In this document: positions 17,827 through 26,316 of the stretch, in pieces
How positions within the stretch are numbered: the first letter of the stretch is position 1
Layout of the letters: every line of letters begins with the position of its first letter
Assembly (NCBI RefSeq): GCF_004341515.1
Contig: NZ_SLZF01000002.1
Coordinates: 682,001-746,000 of the forward strand
Source of the DNA: Allobosea sp. BK604
Lineage (GTDB): Bacteria; Pseudomonadota; Alphaproteobacteria; Rhizobiales; Beijerinckiaceae
Direction of reading: 5' to 3'
DNA length: 64,000 nucleotides
The notes under the pieces: model-generated
What the model was told of the DNA's origin: nothing
Database searches by the model: none
Seen by the model: the letters and a program-made list of their open reading frames with translations, nothing else
Made by a program: the position numbers and the translations under genes

Positions 17827-19458
17827 ATGGCTGTCACGATCGACGGGCGGACGCTGAAGGGCAAGCAGGTTCTCAAGGTCGCGCGGCCCGGCCCCTCCGG
17901 CCGCTACGAGAAGGCGAACCTCGCTCCCGCCGCCCGCGAGCGCATCGCCGCGACGCGCGCCCATATCGACGCGAATTTCATGACCGACGACGCGCCGTTC
18001 ATGTATTCGTTCAATACCGGCGTCGGGCTGTTCAAGGACCAGCGCGTGCTGATGTCGGAGATGACCGAGTATCAGCGCAAGAGCGTCTATGCGCATGCGA
18101 CCGGCATCGGCGAGCCCTTCCCGGAAGACGTGACGCGCGCCACCATGCTGCTGCGCGCCAATGCCTTCGCCTCGAACTATTCCGGCCCGCGTGTCGAGCT
18201 CGTCGAGCGGCTGCTTGCCTGCCTCAATGCCGGCGTTCACCCGGTGATCCCGCAGAAGGGCTCGGTCGGCGCCTCCGGCGATCTTGCGCCGCTCGCCCAT
18301 ATGTCGGCCGCCGTCTGCGGCTTCGAGGAGGCCGAGGCCATCTACAAGGGCAAGCGGATGAAGGCGCGCGATGCGCTGGCCAAGGCCGGGCTCACGCCTG
18401 AATTCGCGCTCGGCGCCAAGGACGCCTCGGCGTTGATCAACGGCTCGACCGTCTCGCTCGCGCTCGGCGTGCTGGCGAGCGAGGACGCCAAGCGCCTGGT
18501 CAAGGCGGCGGATGTCGCGATGGCGCTGTCGCTGGAGGCGATGCGCGGCGAGCTCGCGGCCTTCGATCCGCGCGTCCATGCCGCCCGCCCGCATCCGGGC
18601 CAGGGGCTGGTGGCGCGCAACATCCTGAAGATCACGGAAGGGTCGAAGCGCTGCTCGGCCTCGGCCCGCGAGACGATCTATCCGGACGAGATCGGCCGCA
18701 CGGCCGGCAAGCCGCCGGCGCCGCGCGTGCAGGACGTCTATTCGCTGCGCTGCACGCCGCAGGTCCATGGCCCGGCGCGCGAGGCGCTCGACTACGTCTC
18801 GCGGATCATCGCGACCGAGACCAATTCGGCCACCGACAATCCGCTGATCTTCGCGGAAGGCGGCGGCTATACCGTGATCTCGGGCGGGCATTTCCACGGC
18901 CAGTATGTCGCGCAGGCGATGGACCTTCTGGCGCTGGCGATGACCGATCTCGGCTCGATCTGCGAGCGGCGCCTCGCCCGGCTGGTCGACCCGACGCTGA
19001 GCTACGGCCTGCCGCGCAACCTGCTCGCCGGCAAGCGTGGACTCAATACCGGCTTTGCCACCGTGCAATGCTCGATGTCGGCGCTGGTGATGGAGAACCG
19101 CACACTTTCGGCGCCGGGCTCGGTCGATTCGATCCCGGGCAAGTCGAATGCCGAGGACCATGTCTCGAACTCGACCTGGTGCGGCCGCAAGGCGCGCACC
19201 GTGGTCGAGAACACCGAGATGATCATCGCCATGGAGATCCTGATGGCCTGCCAGGCGCTCTCGCTGATCGCCGAGACGGCCAAGGATCATCCGCTCGGCA
19301 AGGGCACGCAGGCGGCGCTCGACGCGCTGCGCGAGACGATCCCGCCCGCGCTCGACGGCGACCGCTGGTACGCGACCGAGATGAACCAGGCGACCGAGCT
19401 GGTGCGCAACGGCGCGATCGTGGCCGCCGTGGAAGCGGCCGTGGGGACGCTGGAATAG
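17827..19458 (+). CDS. Aromatic amino acid ammonia-lyase (HutH/HAL-like)
   Basis: A 543-residue lyase with the MIO-forming triad Ala149-Ser150-Gly151 in GSVGASGDLAPLAHM. It also has the FNTGVGLFKD loop near residue 62, TNSATDNPLIF and GGHFHGQYVAQAMD. The MIO electrophile removes ammonia from histidine or an aromatic amino acid. It is about 30 residues longer than typical HutH, and no hutU, hutI or hutG gene lies nearby, so histidine degradation is not assured. The substrate-selectivity region could not be judged by eye. Confidence 0.87.
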   Translation: MAVTIDGRTLKGKQVLKVARPGPSGRYEKANLAPAARERIAATRAHIDANFMTDDAPFMYSFNTGVGLFKDQRVLMSEMTEYQRKSVYAHATGIGEPFPEDVTRATMLLRANAFASNYSGPRVELVERLLACLNAGVHPVIPQKGSVGASGDLAPLAHMSAAVCGFEEAEAIYKGKRMKARDALAKAGLTPEFALGAKDASALINGSTVSLALGVLASEDAKRLVKAADVAMALSLEAMRGELAAFDPRVHAARPHPGQGLVARNILKITEGSKRCSASARETIYPDEIGRTAGKPPAPRVQDVYSLRCTPQVHGPAREALDYVSRIIATETNSATDNPLIFAEGGGYTVISGGHFHGQYVAQAMDLLALAMTDLGSICERRLARLVDPTLSYGLPRNLLAGKRGLNTGFATVQCSMSALVMENRTLSAPGSVDSIPGKSNAEDHVSNSTWCGRKARTVVENTEMIIAMEILMACQALSLIAETAKDHPLGKGTQAALDALRETIPPALDGDRWYATEMNQATELVRNGAIVAAVEAAVGTLE

Positions 19459-19476
19459 GTCCCCACCGCCTCACGC

Positions 19477-20070
19477 CTACAAGACGCGCACGGGGTTTCC
19501 CCGCTCCACGTCGATGCGTGCGAGCCAGTCCCGGAAGGCCCTTTGATTGGCCTCGCGGGCGTGGACACCGGCAAGCACCGCCCTCAGGCGCCGCAGCGCC
19601 AGCTCCCGGTTTCGATGTTGCGAGCGCTCGTCCCTCGCGATCGCGCTGGCGCCGCTCGGACGATGCGTCACCCGGACCGCGCTCTCCGTGCGGTTCTGAT
19701 GCTGCCCGCCGGGACCGCCGGCCCGCATAGTCTCGAAGACGAGATCGGCGGGGTCGAGCTCCGGCGCGGCCGGAGGCTCCGCCATTCTGCGCACAGCGAC
19801 GAACCAGTTCTTGCGGCGATGGTTCGGCCGCAGTGTCGACCGAGCGACGACCTGCACCGAACCCTCCCAACCGCGCAGGAAGACCTCCGCCTGCGCGCCC
19901 TCGAGCGAGACCAGAACAGAAGCCTTGCCGGCTTCGGGGTTGGCCTCGACCGCGCAGGACAGCTCCCGCGCCGCGGCCTCCGCCGCGATAGCCTGAACGA
20001 CATCGGCGACGGCCAGGCGGCACTCGGCGGGGCCGCGCCCGGAGGTCACGCAAAGGAGGATCGCGCTCAT
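19477..20070 (-). CDS. prfH: Peptide chain release factor homolog PrfH
   Basis: A 197-residue class-I-like release factor lacking the codon-recognition domains. It keeps the catalytic loop AGGPGGQHQNRTESAVRVTH with the GGQ tripeptide and a basic C-terminal domain. Its start overlaps the stop of rtcB by four bases (20067-20070), an operon pairing known for PrfH. Established work on E. coli RtcB2-PrfH shows that PrfH rescues ribosomes cleaved in the 16S decoding centre so that the ligase can heal them. The same role here is inferred from the pairing. Confidence 0.9.
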   Translation of the reverse strand: MSAILLCVTSGRGPAECRLAVADVVQAIAAEAAARELSCAVEANPEAGKASVLVSLEGAQAEVFLRGWEGSVQVVARSTLRPNHRRKNWFVAVRRMAEPPAAPELDPADLVFETMRAGGPGGQHQNRTESAVRVTHRPSGASAIARDERSQHRNRELALRRLRAVLAGVHAREANQRAFRDWLARIDVERGNPVRVL

Positions 20071-21251
20071 CGCCAGGCCTCCTTCCGGGATCGGGCGAAC
20101 CGGGGCGTCTCGGCCGAAGCCTCGCGCGGCTGGCGCGCCGTCTTGAAGGTGATCAGCGGTCGCAGCACCGCGACCACCCGGCAGAGACCGGCCGCCTCCA
20201 TCTCGCCGACGACACGCTCGACGTCCTTGTAGGCCTCCGGCGCCTCCTCGTAGAGCAGCTTGCGATCCGAGCAGATCACGTGGCCGCCGAAGGCGTTGCG
20301 GGCAAGACGCGCAACGGTGCTGGCATTGCTGGCGAGCCGCTTCTGCATCGAGGCGCGGTCGTGCTTGCGCCCCGCGCCATGGGCAAGCGAGCCCAGCGCG
20401 TCCGGATTGCCTGGCAGCGGCTGGACGAGATAGGTCACCGCGCCGCGCGATCCGGGCACCGGCACGAGCCCACGATCAACGGGTGCGGCGCCCTTGCGAT
20501 GCAGGACGTTGTCGCCATGCCGCTCCGCGAGGTTGTGGGGGCTGTCGAGGAGCTCGACAGCCTCGCTGCGGAGTGCCGCAAGCGCCCTGCCGGCGATGAC
20601 CTGGCGGTTGAGCCGGGCAAAGCGCAGGGCGTTGTCGTGGTCGGCGAGATAGTCCTCGCCCCCCTCGCCCAGCGTCAGGCCATGGGTGCCGTCATGGTAA
20701 TGGCGCGCCAATGTCGCGGCGCCGAGCCCGCGCGAGCCGGAATGGACGAGCAAGGCGAGCCCGCCGCGCTCCAGGCCGACAGCTCCGGCGACGCTGGGAT
20801 CGACGATCTCCTCGACGCCCTGCAGTTCGCAGAAGTGATTGCCGCCGCCGACCGTCCCGAGGGAGGCGGTAAACTCACCGCCGTCGATGCCCTGAGCGGC
20901 CAGGAGGCCGGTGGCGTCGCCGTCCCAGGGTCCTTCGAGCGCCGCCATTCGTTCCACGGCCTTGTCGAGCTTCAGTCGCCGCTCCGGGAGGTCGAGGACA
21001 TGGAGCTGCATGCCGCAGCCGATATCGGTGCCGATCACGTCGGGAAAGACGCGGCCGGCGACCAGAGCGGCGCAGCCGACGGGGCCGTGATGGCCGGGAT
21101 GAAGGTCCGGCAGGCCGGCGACCGCCAGCACGTCCGGCCGCGCGGCCAGGTGTTCGAGCTGCGCAATGGCAGCACCCTCGATCCAGGCATTGGACGAGGC
21201 ATAGATGCGGATGCGCGCGGCTGCGCCATCCGCCGTCAGGGGATTGCCCAT
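20067..21251 (-). CDS. rtcB: RtcB family RNA ligase (PrfH-associated type)
   Basis: A 394-residue RNA ligase with the RtcB metal and guanylylation motifs: DLHPGHHGPVGC, GTDIGCGM, TVGGGNHFCEL, VHSGSRGLG and SLAHGAGRKHDR, the last carrying the active-site histidine region. It joins 3'-phosphate or cyclic-phosphate ends to 5'-OH RNA ends using GTP and Mn2+. The short length and fusion-like operon with prfH place it in the RtcB2 group dedicated to rRNA repair rather than tRNA splicing. No RtcA or RtcR gene is adjacent. There is no clear ribosome site before the ATG at 21251. Confidence 0.93.
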   Translation of the reverse strand: MGNPLTADGAAARIRIYASSNAWIEGAAIAQLEHLAARPDVLAVAGLPDLHPGHHGPVGCAALVAGRVFPDVIGTDIGCGMQLHVLDLPERRLKLDKAVERMAALEGPWDGDATGLLAAQGIDGGEFTASLGTVGGGNHFCELQGVEEIVDPSVAGAVGLERGGLALLVHSGSRGLGAATLARHYHDGTHGLTLGEGGEDYLADHDNALRFARLNRQVIAGRALAALRSEAVELLDSPHNLAERHGDNVLHRKGAAPVDRGLVPVPGSRGAVTYLVQPLPGNPDALGSLAHGAGRKHDRASMQKRLASNASTVARLARNAFGGHVICSDRKLLYEEAPEAYKDVERVVGEMEAAGLCRVVAVLRPLITFKTARQPREASAETPRFARSRKEAWR

Positions 21252-21571
21252 GATGTATCAAAGTCCGGAACAGCATGCCGCCGGCCGATCGCGGCCGCGT
21301 GCATGTCAGCCTTCAACCGCCACGCGAGAGCGAGGCGAGGAATTGGTCAGATCGAAGCCCTGACCGGGCGGAAGGTCTGAGACATGGCCTTGCCCTTTCC
21401 TGTTGCGGGAGCGTGGTGCTCCATTCCGAACGGCCGCCTTCTGCCAAGGACGCGGCGCGAGCGCCAGTGCAAGCCGGCCACAGCGGCCAGCGAAACGGGA
21501 TCGAGCGCATCGGCCCGAAAACTGGATTGCGGTTTTCGAAAGAGCCGATGCGAAAACAAGAAGCTAGAGAT
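21252..21571. other. 320-base intergenic region with an R2 repeat
   Basis: No convincing gene. The right part (21501-21567) is a copy of the dispersed R2 repeat, in reverse orientation, containing CGCATCGG and CCGATGCG arms and ending CTAG just five bases before the neighbouring gene's stop. The left 250 bases should hold the rtcB-prfH promoter; no strong -35/-10 pair was identified by eye. Confidence 0.6.
21501..21567. repeat. Dispersed repeat family R2, copy 1
   Basis: An inverted-repeat element with arms CGCATCGG and CCGATGCG around a middle that reads (minus strand) AACCGCAATCCAGTTTTCGG. It is bounded on the right by CTAG (21564-21567). Other copies are at 37267-37331 and 58344-58401. 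It lies directly at the 3' end of the M20 hydrolase gene. Confidence 0.75.
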
Positions 21572-22831
21572 TCAACCTTCCTGGCGCGCGAGCTCCAGCA
21601 CCGTCTCGAGCAGCACGCGGATGGCGATGCCGGCGTCGAGCTCGGTCATGTTCTCCAGCGGCGAGTGGCTGATGCCCTTCTCACAGCGGACGAAGAGCAT
21701 GGCGGAGGGGCAGATCCGCGCCATCGCCATCGCGTCATGGCCGGCGCCGGAGGGCAGGCGACGCGCGCTCAGGTTTGAGCCCGTGCGGGCGATACCCGTC
21801 GCGAGGGCGTCCTGCAGGTTCGCCGCCATCGGCGTCGCGTCCTCGCGCGAATAGGGGGTGATGCTGAGCCCGACGCCGCGCCGCGAGGCGATCTCGCCGA
21901 AGCGCTCCTGGACGGCGCGGTCCATGCTGGCGACGGTCTCGGCCAGCGGCGCGCGGAAATCGATGGTGAAATCGACGGCGCCGGGCACGACATTGGTCGC
22001 GCCGGGATCGGGCCGGAAGACGCCGACTGTGCCGACCGCCTGGTCATGCGAGGAGGCGATCGCCTCAAGTGCCAGCGCCATTTCGGCGCCAGCCGCCAAG
22101 GCGTCCTTGCGCAGGTGCATCGGCACGGTGCCGGCATGGCCGGCTTCGCCCGTGACACGGACGCGGGCGCGGCTCTGTGCATTGATCGTGGTGACGATGC
22201 CGACAGCCTCGTTCTCGGCCTCCAGCACCGGTCCCTGCTCGATATGGACCTCGAGATAGGCTTTCAGCGAGCCGGGCTTGCGAGCGAGCGCCGGAATGCC
22301 GGCGGGATCGCCACCGAAGGCGACGAGCGCATCGCGCAGCACGATGCCGTCAGCATCTCGGGATTCGAGCCAGCCCTGCTCGTAATGGCCGGCGAGCGCC
22401 GAGGAGGTCGAAAGCGAGGTCGGGAAGCGCACGGTCTCCTCGTCGCCGAAGGCCACGACCTCCAGCGCAAAGGGCAGCACCACGCCGGCATCGCGCAGGG
22501 CCTGCGCCGTCAGGATGCCGGCGACGACGCCGAGATTGCCGTCATAGCGGCCGCCATCCTTGACCGTGTCGATATGCGAGCCGATCAGCACCGCCGGCAG
22601 GCCGGCCGTCGTGCCTTCCCGCCGTCCCTGGACCGAGCCGGCCGCGTCGATGGAGGCGGTCAGACCCGCGACCTCCATCGCCCCCTTCGTCCACTCGGCC
22701 GCCTGCCTATGCGCCGGCGAGAGATAGAGCCTGGTCAGCTTGCCCGGCTCGTCGGTGAAGCGGTTCAGGCCTTCGAGTGCGGCGAAGGCACGGGCGCCGA
22801 GCACGGCGGCGGAGGGGAGCGAAGCGGTCAT
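21572..22831 (-). CDS. Zn-dependent M20-family hydrolase (allantoate amidohydrolase / N-carbamoyl amino acid hydrolase type)
   Basis: A 419-residue amidase of the hydantoinase/carbamoylase family. It shows the metal motifs GSHIDTVKDGGRYDGNLGV and FGDEETVRFPTS, the dimerisation-domain motif EVHIEQGPVLE and a C-terminal SGAGHDAMAMA. Relatives split allantoate, ureidoglycolate or N-carbamoyl amino acids, and the exact substrate is open. It follows an SDR gene by nine bases on the same strand, suggesting a two-gene unit. No allantoinase or hydantoinase gene is in view. Confidence 0.88.
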   Translation of the reverse strand: MTASLPSAAVLGARAFAALEGLNRFTDEPGKLTRLYLSPAHRQAAEWTKGAMEVAGLTASIDAAGSVQGRREGTTAGLPAVLIGSHIDTVKDGGRYDGNLGVVAGILTAQALRDAGVVLPFALEVVAFGDEETVRFPTSLSTSSALAGHYEQGWLESRDADGIVLRDALVAFGGDPAGIPALARKPGSLKAYLEVHIEQGPVLEAENEAVGIVTTINAQSRARVRVTGEAGHAGTVPMHLRKDALAAGAEMALALEAIASSHDQAVGTVGVFRPDPGATNVVPGAVDFTIDFRAPLAETVASMDRAVQERFGEIASRRGVGLSITPYSREDATPMAANLQDALATGIARTGSNLSARRLPSGAGHDAMAMARICPSAMLFVRCEKGISHSPLENMTELDAGIAIRVLLETVLELARQEG

Positions 22832-22840
22832 CGATCGAAC

Positions 22841-23587
22841 TCAGTAGGTCGCGCGGCCGCCGGAAAGGTCGAAGACGCCGCCGGTGGTGAAGCTGTTCTC
22901 GGACGAGGCGAGGAAGGCGACCATGGCAGCGACTTCCTCGGTCTGCAGGAAACGGCCGCGCGGGATCTTCGAGAGCATGTAGTCGATATGCTCCTGGCTG
23001 ATCTGGTCGAAGATACGGGTCCGAGCAGCCGCCGGGGTGATGCAGTTGACCGCGATGTCGTTGCCGGCGGTTTCCTTGCCGAGCGACTTGGTCAGCGCGA
23101 TCACAGCCGCCTTCGAGGCCGAATAGGCCGAAGCTGTCGGATTGCCCTCCTTGCCGGCAATCGAGGCGACGAGGACGAGACGGCCGTAATTGCGCTTGAT
23201 CATGCCGGGAATGACCGCCTGGCAGCAATGCAAGGTGCCGTCGACATTGATCCGCATCACCTTGTTCCAGGCGTCGAGCGGATACTCCCAGGTCTTGTGG
23301 TTCGGGCCGGCGACGCCGGCGCTGGTGACGAGGATGTCGACGCTGCCGAGCCGTGCCTCGAGCGCATCGGCCGCCTTGCTCACCGCCGCGGCATCGGTGA
23401 CGTCGACGGCGACGCCGGTCGCGCCCTTGCCGATTTCGGCCGCGGATTTTGCGGCGAGCGCGCCGTCCATGTCCCAGATCTCGACCTTGGCGCCGCTTTC
23501 GGCAAAGCGTTCGGCGATAGCGCGGCCGATGCCCTGGGCGCCGCCCGTGACTATGGCGACGCGGCCGTTGAGATCGATCTGGTTCAT
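22841..23587 (-). CDS. SDR family NAD(P)-dependent oxidoreductase
   Basis: A 248-residue classical short-chain dehydrogenase: cofactor loop TGGAQGIGRAIAERF (residues 14-28), D60-type DVTDAA, NAG-like SAGVAG, catalytic Ser in ASIAGKEGNP and YSASK for the Tyr-Lys pair, ending DLSGGRATY. It probably prefers NAD because an acidic Asp (IWDMDG) ends the second strand. It is co-directional with and nine bases from the amidohydrolase, so a joint catabolic role is plausible but the substrate is unknown. Confidence 0.92.
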   Translation of the reverse strand: MNQIDLNGRVAIVTGGAQGIGRAIAERFAESGAKVEIWDMDGALAAKSAAEIGKGATGVAVDVTDAAAVSKAADALEARLGSVDILVTSAGVAGPNHKTWEYPLDAWNKVMRINVDGTLHCCQAVIPGMIKRNYGRLVLVASIAGKEGNPTASAYSASKAAVIALTKSLGKETAGNDIAVNCITPAAARTRIFDQISQEHIDYMLSKIPRGRFLQTEEVAAMVAFLASSENSFTTGGVFDLSGGRATY

Positions 23588-23690
23588 TGCTCTGATGCCC
23601 CCTGGACGAAACCGGGCGGCACCGTAGCCGGCTGATCCCGCCTAGGCCAGCGCTTCCAAAGCCGTATGGGTCTGCGCCCGGCCGGATCGC

Positions 23691-25148
23691 TCAGAGCGCG
23701 TTGCGATAGGCGCGGCGGCTGAACACCGTCCTGAGCAGGATGGCGAGATCGAGCCAGAACGACCAGTTGTCGATGTACCAGTGGTCGTAGGCGACGCGCT
23801 TGGCCATCTTGTCGTCCGTATCGGTCTCGCCGCGCAGGCCGTTGACCTGGGCCCAGCCGGTGATGCCGGGCTTGACGTTGTGGCGGCGGGCATAGAGCGC
23901 GATCTTGCGCTGGAACTCGTGGTCATGGGCGAGCGCATGCGGCCGCGGCCCGACCAGGGACATCTGGCCGGCGAGCACATTCAGCAATTGCGGCAGCTCG
24001 TCGAGATTATAGCGGCGCAGGACATTGCCGACGCGGGTGATGCGCGGATCGTTGCGTGTCGCCTGGCGGATGACGTCGCCATCATCCCTCACCGTCATCG
24101 TGCGGAACTTGAAGATGCGGAAAGGCTGCTGGTTGAAGCCGTAGCGGCGCTGCACGAAGAGCGCCGGCCCGGGCGAATCGAGCTTGATCAGCGCCGCGAT
24201 GATGGCGAGCAGCGGCGACAGCAGCACGAGGGCCGCGATCGACAGACCGGTGTCGAAGATGCGCTTGGCTGCGATCTCGATGGCCGAGAGCGCCGGCCGC
24301 GTCAGGCGCAGGCTGGCGAGCGAGCCGATGCGGACGATATGGGGATTGTCGAACCGGTCCATGATCCGCTCCGGCGCGAGATGGATCGCGACCGGCAGGT
24401 TCATGAAGGCGTCGATGCAGGCATCGATCGTCTCCTGCTCCGACCAGGGCATGGCGATGAAGACGGCGTCCGGCCGCATCTGGCGGCAGCGCGCGGCCGC
24501 CGTGGCGAGATCGGCGGCGAGCGCGGCGGCGGGATCGTTGATGCGGCGCGCGTCGCCGCTGCGCAGGAAGGCGACATCGACGATGGCGAAGCCGATATTC
24601 CAGGGCTGGTGGCGCGAGACGAAGGACATCACGTCAGCCTCGCGGCCGATCAGGAAGACGCGCTCGGAGGTGATGCGGCCGGTCTTGCTGGCGATCGAGA
24701 TGGTGCGGACGATGCCCGAGCGCGCCAACGTGATCAGCGGGATGCCGGTGAGATAGGTCACCAGCACGACCGCGCGGGAATAATGATCGACGATCTTGGC
24801 CAGGAAGACGATGGCGATGAAAGCCACCATCGTGATGTTCCAGACCGTGAAGGCCGAGGCGATCTGGCCCTTGGTCGAGAGATAGTTGCTGAGCTGGTAG
24901 CGCCCGCGCATCACATTGGTGAACACGAAGATCGCAGTGACCATCATCGCGAGCTCGAGCGAGATCTGCGGGTCGCCGATATGGCCATAGGCCTGGATGT
25001 GGTAGGCGACCGAGGCGATGCAGACGATGGCGATGACGACGACCGCGTCCACCAGCGCGGTGACGACGCCGATCCAGTGCCGCCAGGCATTGGCCTTTTC
25101 GTCGGCCGCGGTCGCCGCCGCGTAATTCAGGTCGTTGACGCTCATCAT
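23691..25148 (-). CDS. Undecaprenyl-phosphate sugar phosphotransferase (exopolysaccharide initiation)
   Basis: A 485-residue polyprenyl glycosyl-1-phosphate transferase of the WcaJ/PssY class. It has four or five N-terminal membrane helices, a CoA-binding-like central domain, and a C-terminal bacterial sugar transferase domain (about residue 290 on). The transferase domain contains KRIFDTGLSIAALVLLSPLL, FKFRTM, NLDELPQLLNVL and GPRPHALAHD. It attaches the first sugar phosphate, usually glucose, to the lipid carrier at the inner membrane. Starts at 25148 and 25145 are equivalent; GGGAG precedes them. It marks one end of the exopolysaccharide locus. Confidence 0.93.
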   Translation of the reverse strand: MMSVNDLNYAAATAADEKANAWRHWIGVVTALVDAVVVIAIVCIASVAYHIQAYGHIGDPQISLELAMMVTAIFVFTNVMRGRYQLSNYLSTKGQIASAFTVWNITMVAFIAIVFLAKIVDHYSRAVVLVTYLTGIPLITLARSGIVRTISIASKTGRITSERVFLIGREADVMSFVSRHQPWNIGFAIVDVAFLRSGDARRINDPAAALAADLATAAARCRQMRPDAVFIAMPWSEQETIDACIDAFMNLPVAIHLAPERIMDRFDNPHIVRIGSLASLRLTRPALSAIEIAAKRIFDTGLSIAALVLLSPLLAIIAALIKLDSPGPALFVQRRYGFNQQPFRIFKFRTMTVRDDGDVIRQATRNDPRITRVGNVLRRYNLDELPQLLNVLAGQMSLVGPRPHALAHDHEFQRKIALYARRHNVKPGITGWAQVNGLRGETDTDDKMAKRVAYDHWYIDNWSFWLDLAILLRTVFSRRAYRNAL

Positions 25149-25473
25149 CCCAGGCTCTCCCGAGCCGCGCTTGCCCGACGCGGCGCAACGGGCGGCCCGG
25201 AACGGAACAGGTTTCGCTGCCGGGACGCCCTCGACGGACGTAGCGGCAAGCGCCGTGCCGCTGCGGCTTGCGCCAAAACGTGCCGACCCCGCGTGATTGC
25301 TCCGTGGTTTCAATGATTTCGTCGGGCGCCTCGGCCAGCGTGGGCCGCTCTGACGCAGCGGCGATGTGCCATTCCGGGACGAAGAGGCGTGGCCCGATCG
25401 ATGCAACGCAGCGGTGCGAAGGCGACGTTCACCCTGTCGAGTGGTTCAACTTGACCGGCGCGGCGGATCGACC
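25149..25473. other. 325-base divergent intergenic region of the exopolysaccharide locus
   Basis: Lies between the divergently read phosphotransferase and TagA/WecG genes, so it must hold both promoters. No tRNA, repeat-family copy or convincing small gene was seen. A possible -35-like TTGACC (25450-25455) is too near the gene to be certain. Confidence 0.4.
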
Positions 25474-26316
25474 ATGACGTTGCGACAGGATGCCGGAATA
25501 GACGTGACCGTGACGGCCAACATCTCCTTCGACCTGGCGGCGGCCCCGGCGGTGACGCCTCGGCCCGAGAGCGCCAAGCGCGATATCGGCGGCGTCGGCA
25601 TCGCGGCGCTGACGCGCGAGGAGGCGCTCGCCCTGCTCGGCGATGCGATCGATCGGCGCGACCATGTCAAGCTGGCCTTCTGCAACGCGCATCTTGTCAA
25701 TCTCGCCGCGGGTGATGCGGAGCTGCAGCGGGTGCTGGCGCGTTTCCTCGTGCTTTCCGACGGAATCGGCGTCGATATCGCCTCGCGCCTGCTCCATGGC
25801 GCGTCCTTCCCTGCCAATCTCAACGGCACCGACTTCACCCCGGCGCTGCTTGCGGCCCATGAGCGGCCGCTCAAGGTGATGCTGCTCGGCGGCAGGCCCG
25901 GCATCGCCGAGCGCGCTGCGGCACGTCTGGCGCAGGGTTTCGAGCGGCACCGGTTCGAGGTGCTGAGCCACGGCTATTTTTCGCCCGCGGAAGAGGCCGG
26001 GCTGCTGGAGCGACTGCGCAAGGCGCGGCCGGATCTGCTGCTCGTCGCCTTCGGCAACCCGCTGCAGGAGCGCTGGATCGCGGAGAAGCTCGACGTGCGG
26101 CACGCCAGCATCGCGGCCGGCGTCGGCGCGCTGTTCGATTTCCTGGCGGGCGAGGTGACGCGCGCCCCTGGAGCGATCCGGCAGATGCGGCTGGAATGGC
26201 TCTACCGCCTCTGGCTCGAGCCGGCCCGACTCTGGCGCCGCTATGTGCTGGGCAATCCGGCCTTCCTGCTGCGAATGTTGCGCCTCAAGTTTTTCGGGCG
26301 CAGACCGGCGCGATGA
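25474..26316 (+). CDS. WecB/TagA/CpsF family glycosyltransferase (GT26)
   Basis: A 280-residue enzyme with GVGIAALTREEALALL, FCNAHLVNLAAGD, LSDGIGVDIAS and NGTDFTPAL, then the FGNPLQERWI and GVGALFDFLAGEVTRAP stretches diagnostic of the GT26 family. It transfers an N-acetyl sugar (such as ManNAc or ManNAcA) to a lipid-linked first sugar on the cytosolic face. The first 40 residues are a variable leader. Its ATGA stop overlaps the next gene's start, so the two are translationally coupled. Confidence 0.9.
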   Translation: MTLRQDAGIDVTVTANISFDLAAAPAVTPRPESAKRDIGGVGIAALTREEALALLGDAIDRRDHVKLAFCNAHLVNLAAGDAELQRVLARFLVLSDGIGVDIASRLLHGASFPANLNGTDFTPALLAAHERPLKVMLLGGRPGIAERAAARLAQGFERHRFEVLSHGYFSPAEEAGLLERLRKARPDLLLVAFGNPLQERWIAEKLDVRHASIAAGVGALFDFLAGEVTRAPGAIRQMRLEWLYRLWLEPARLWRRYVLGNPAFLLRMLRLKFFGRRPAR

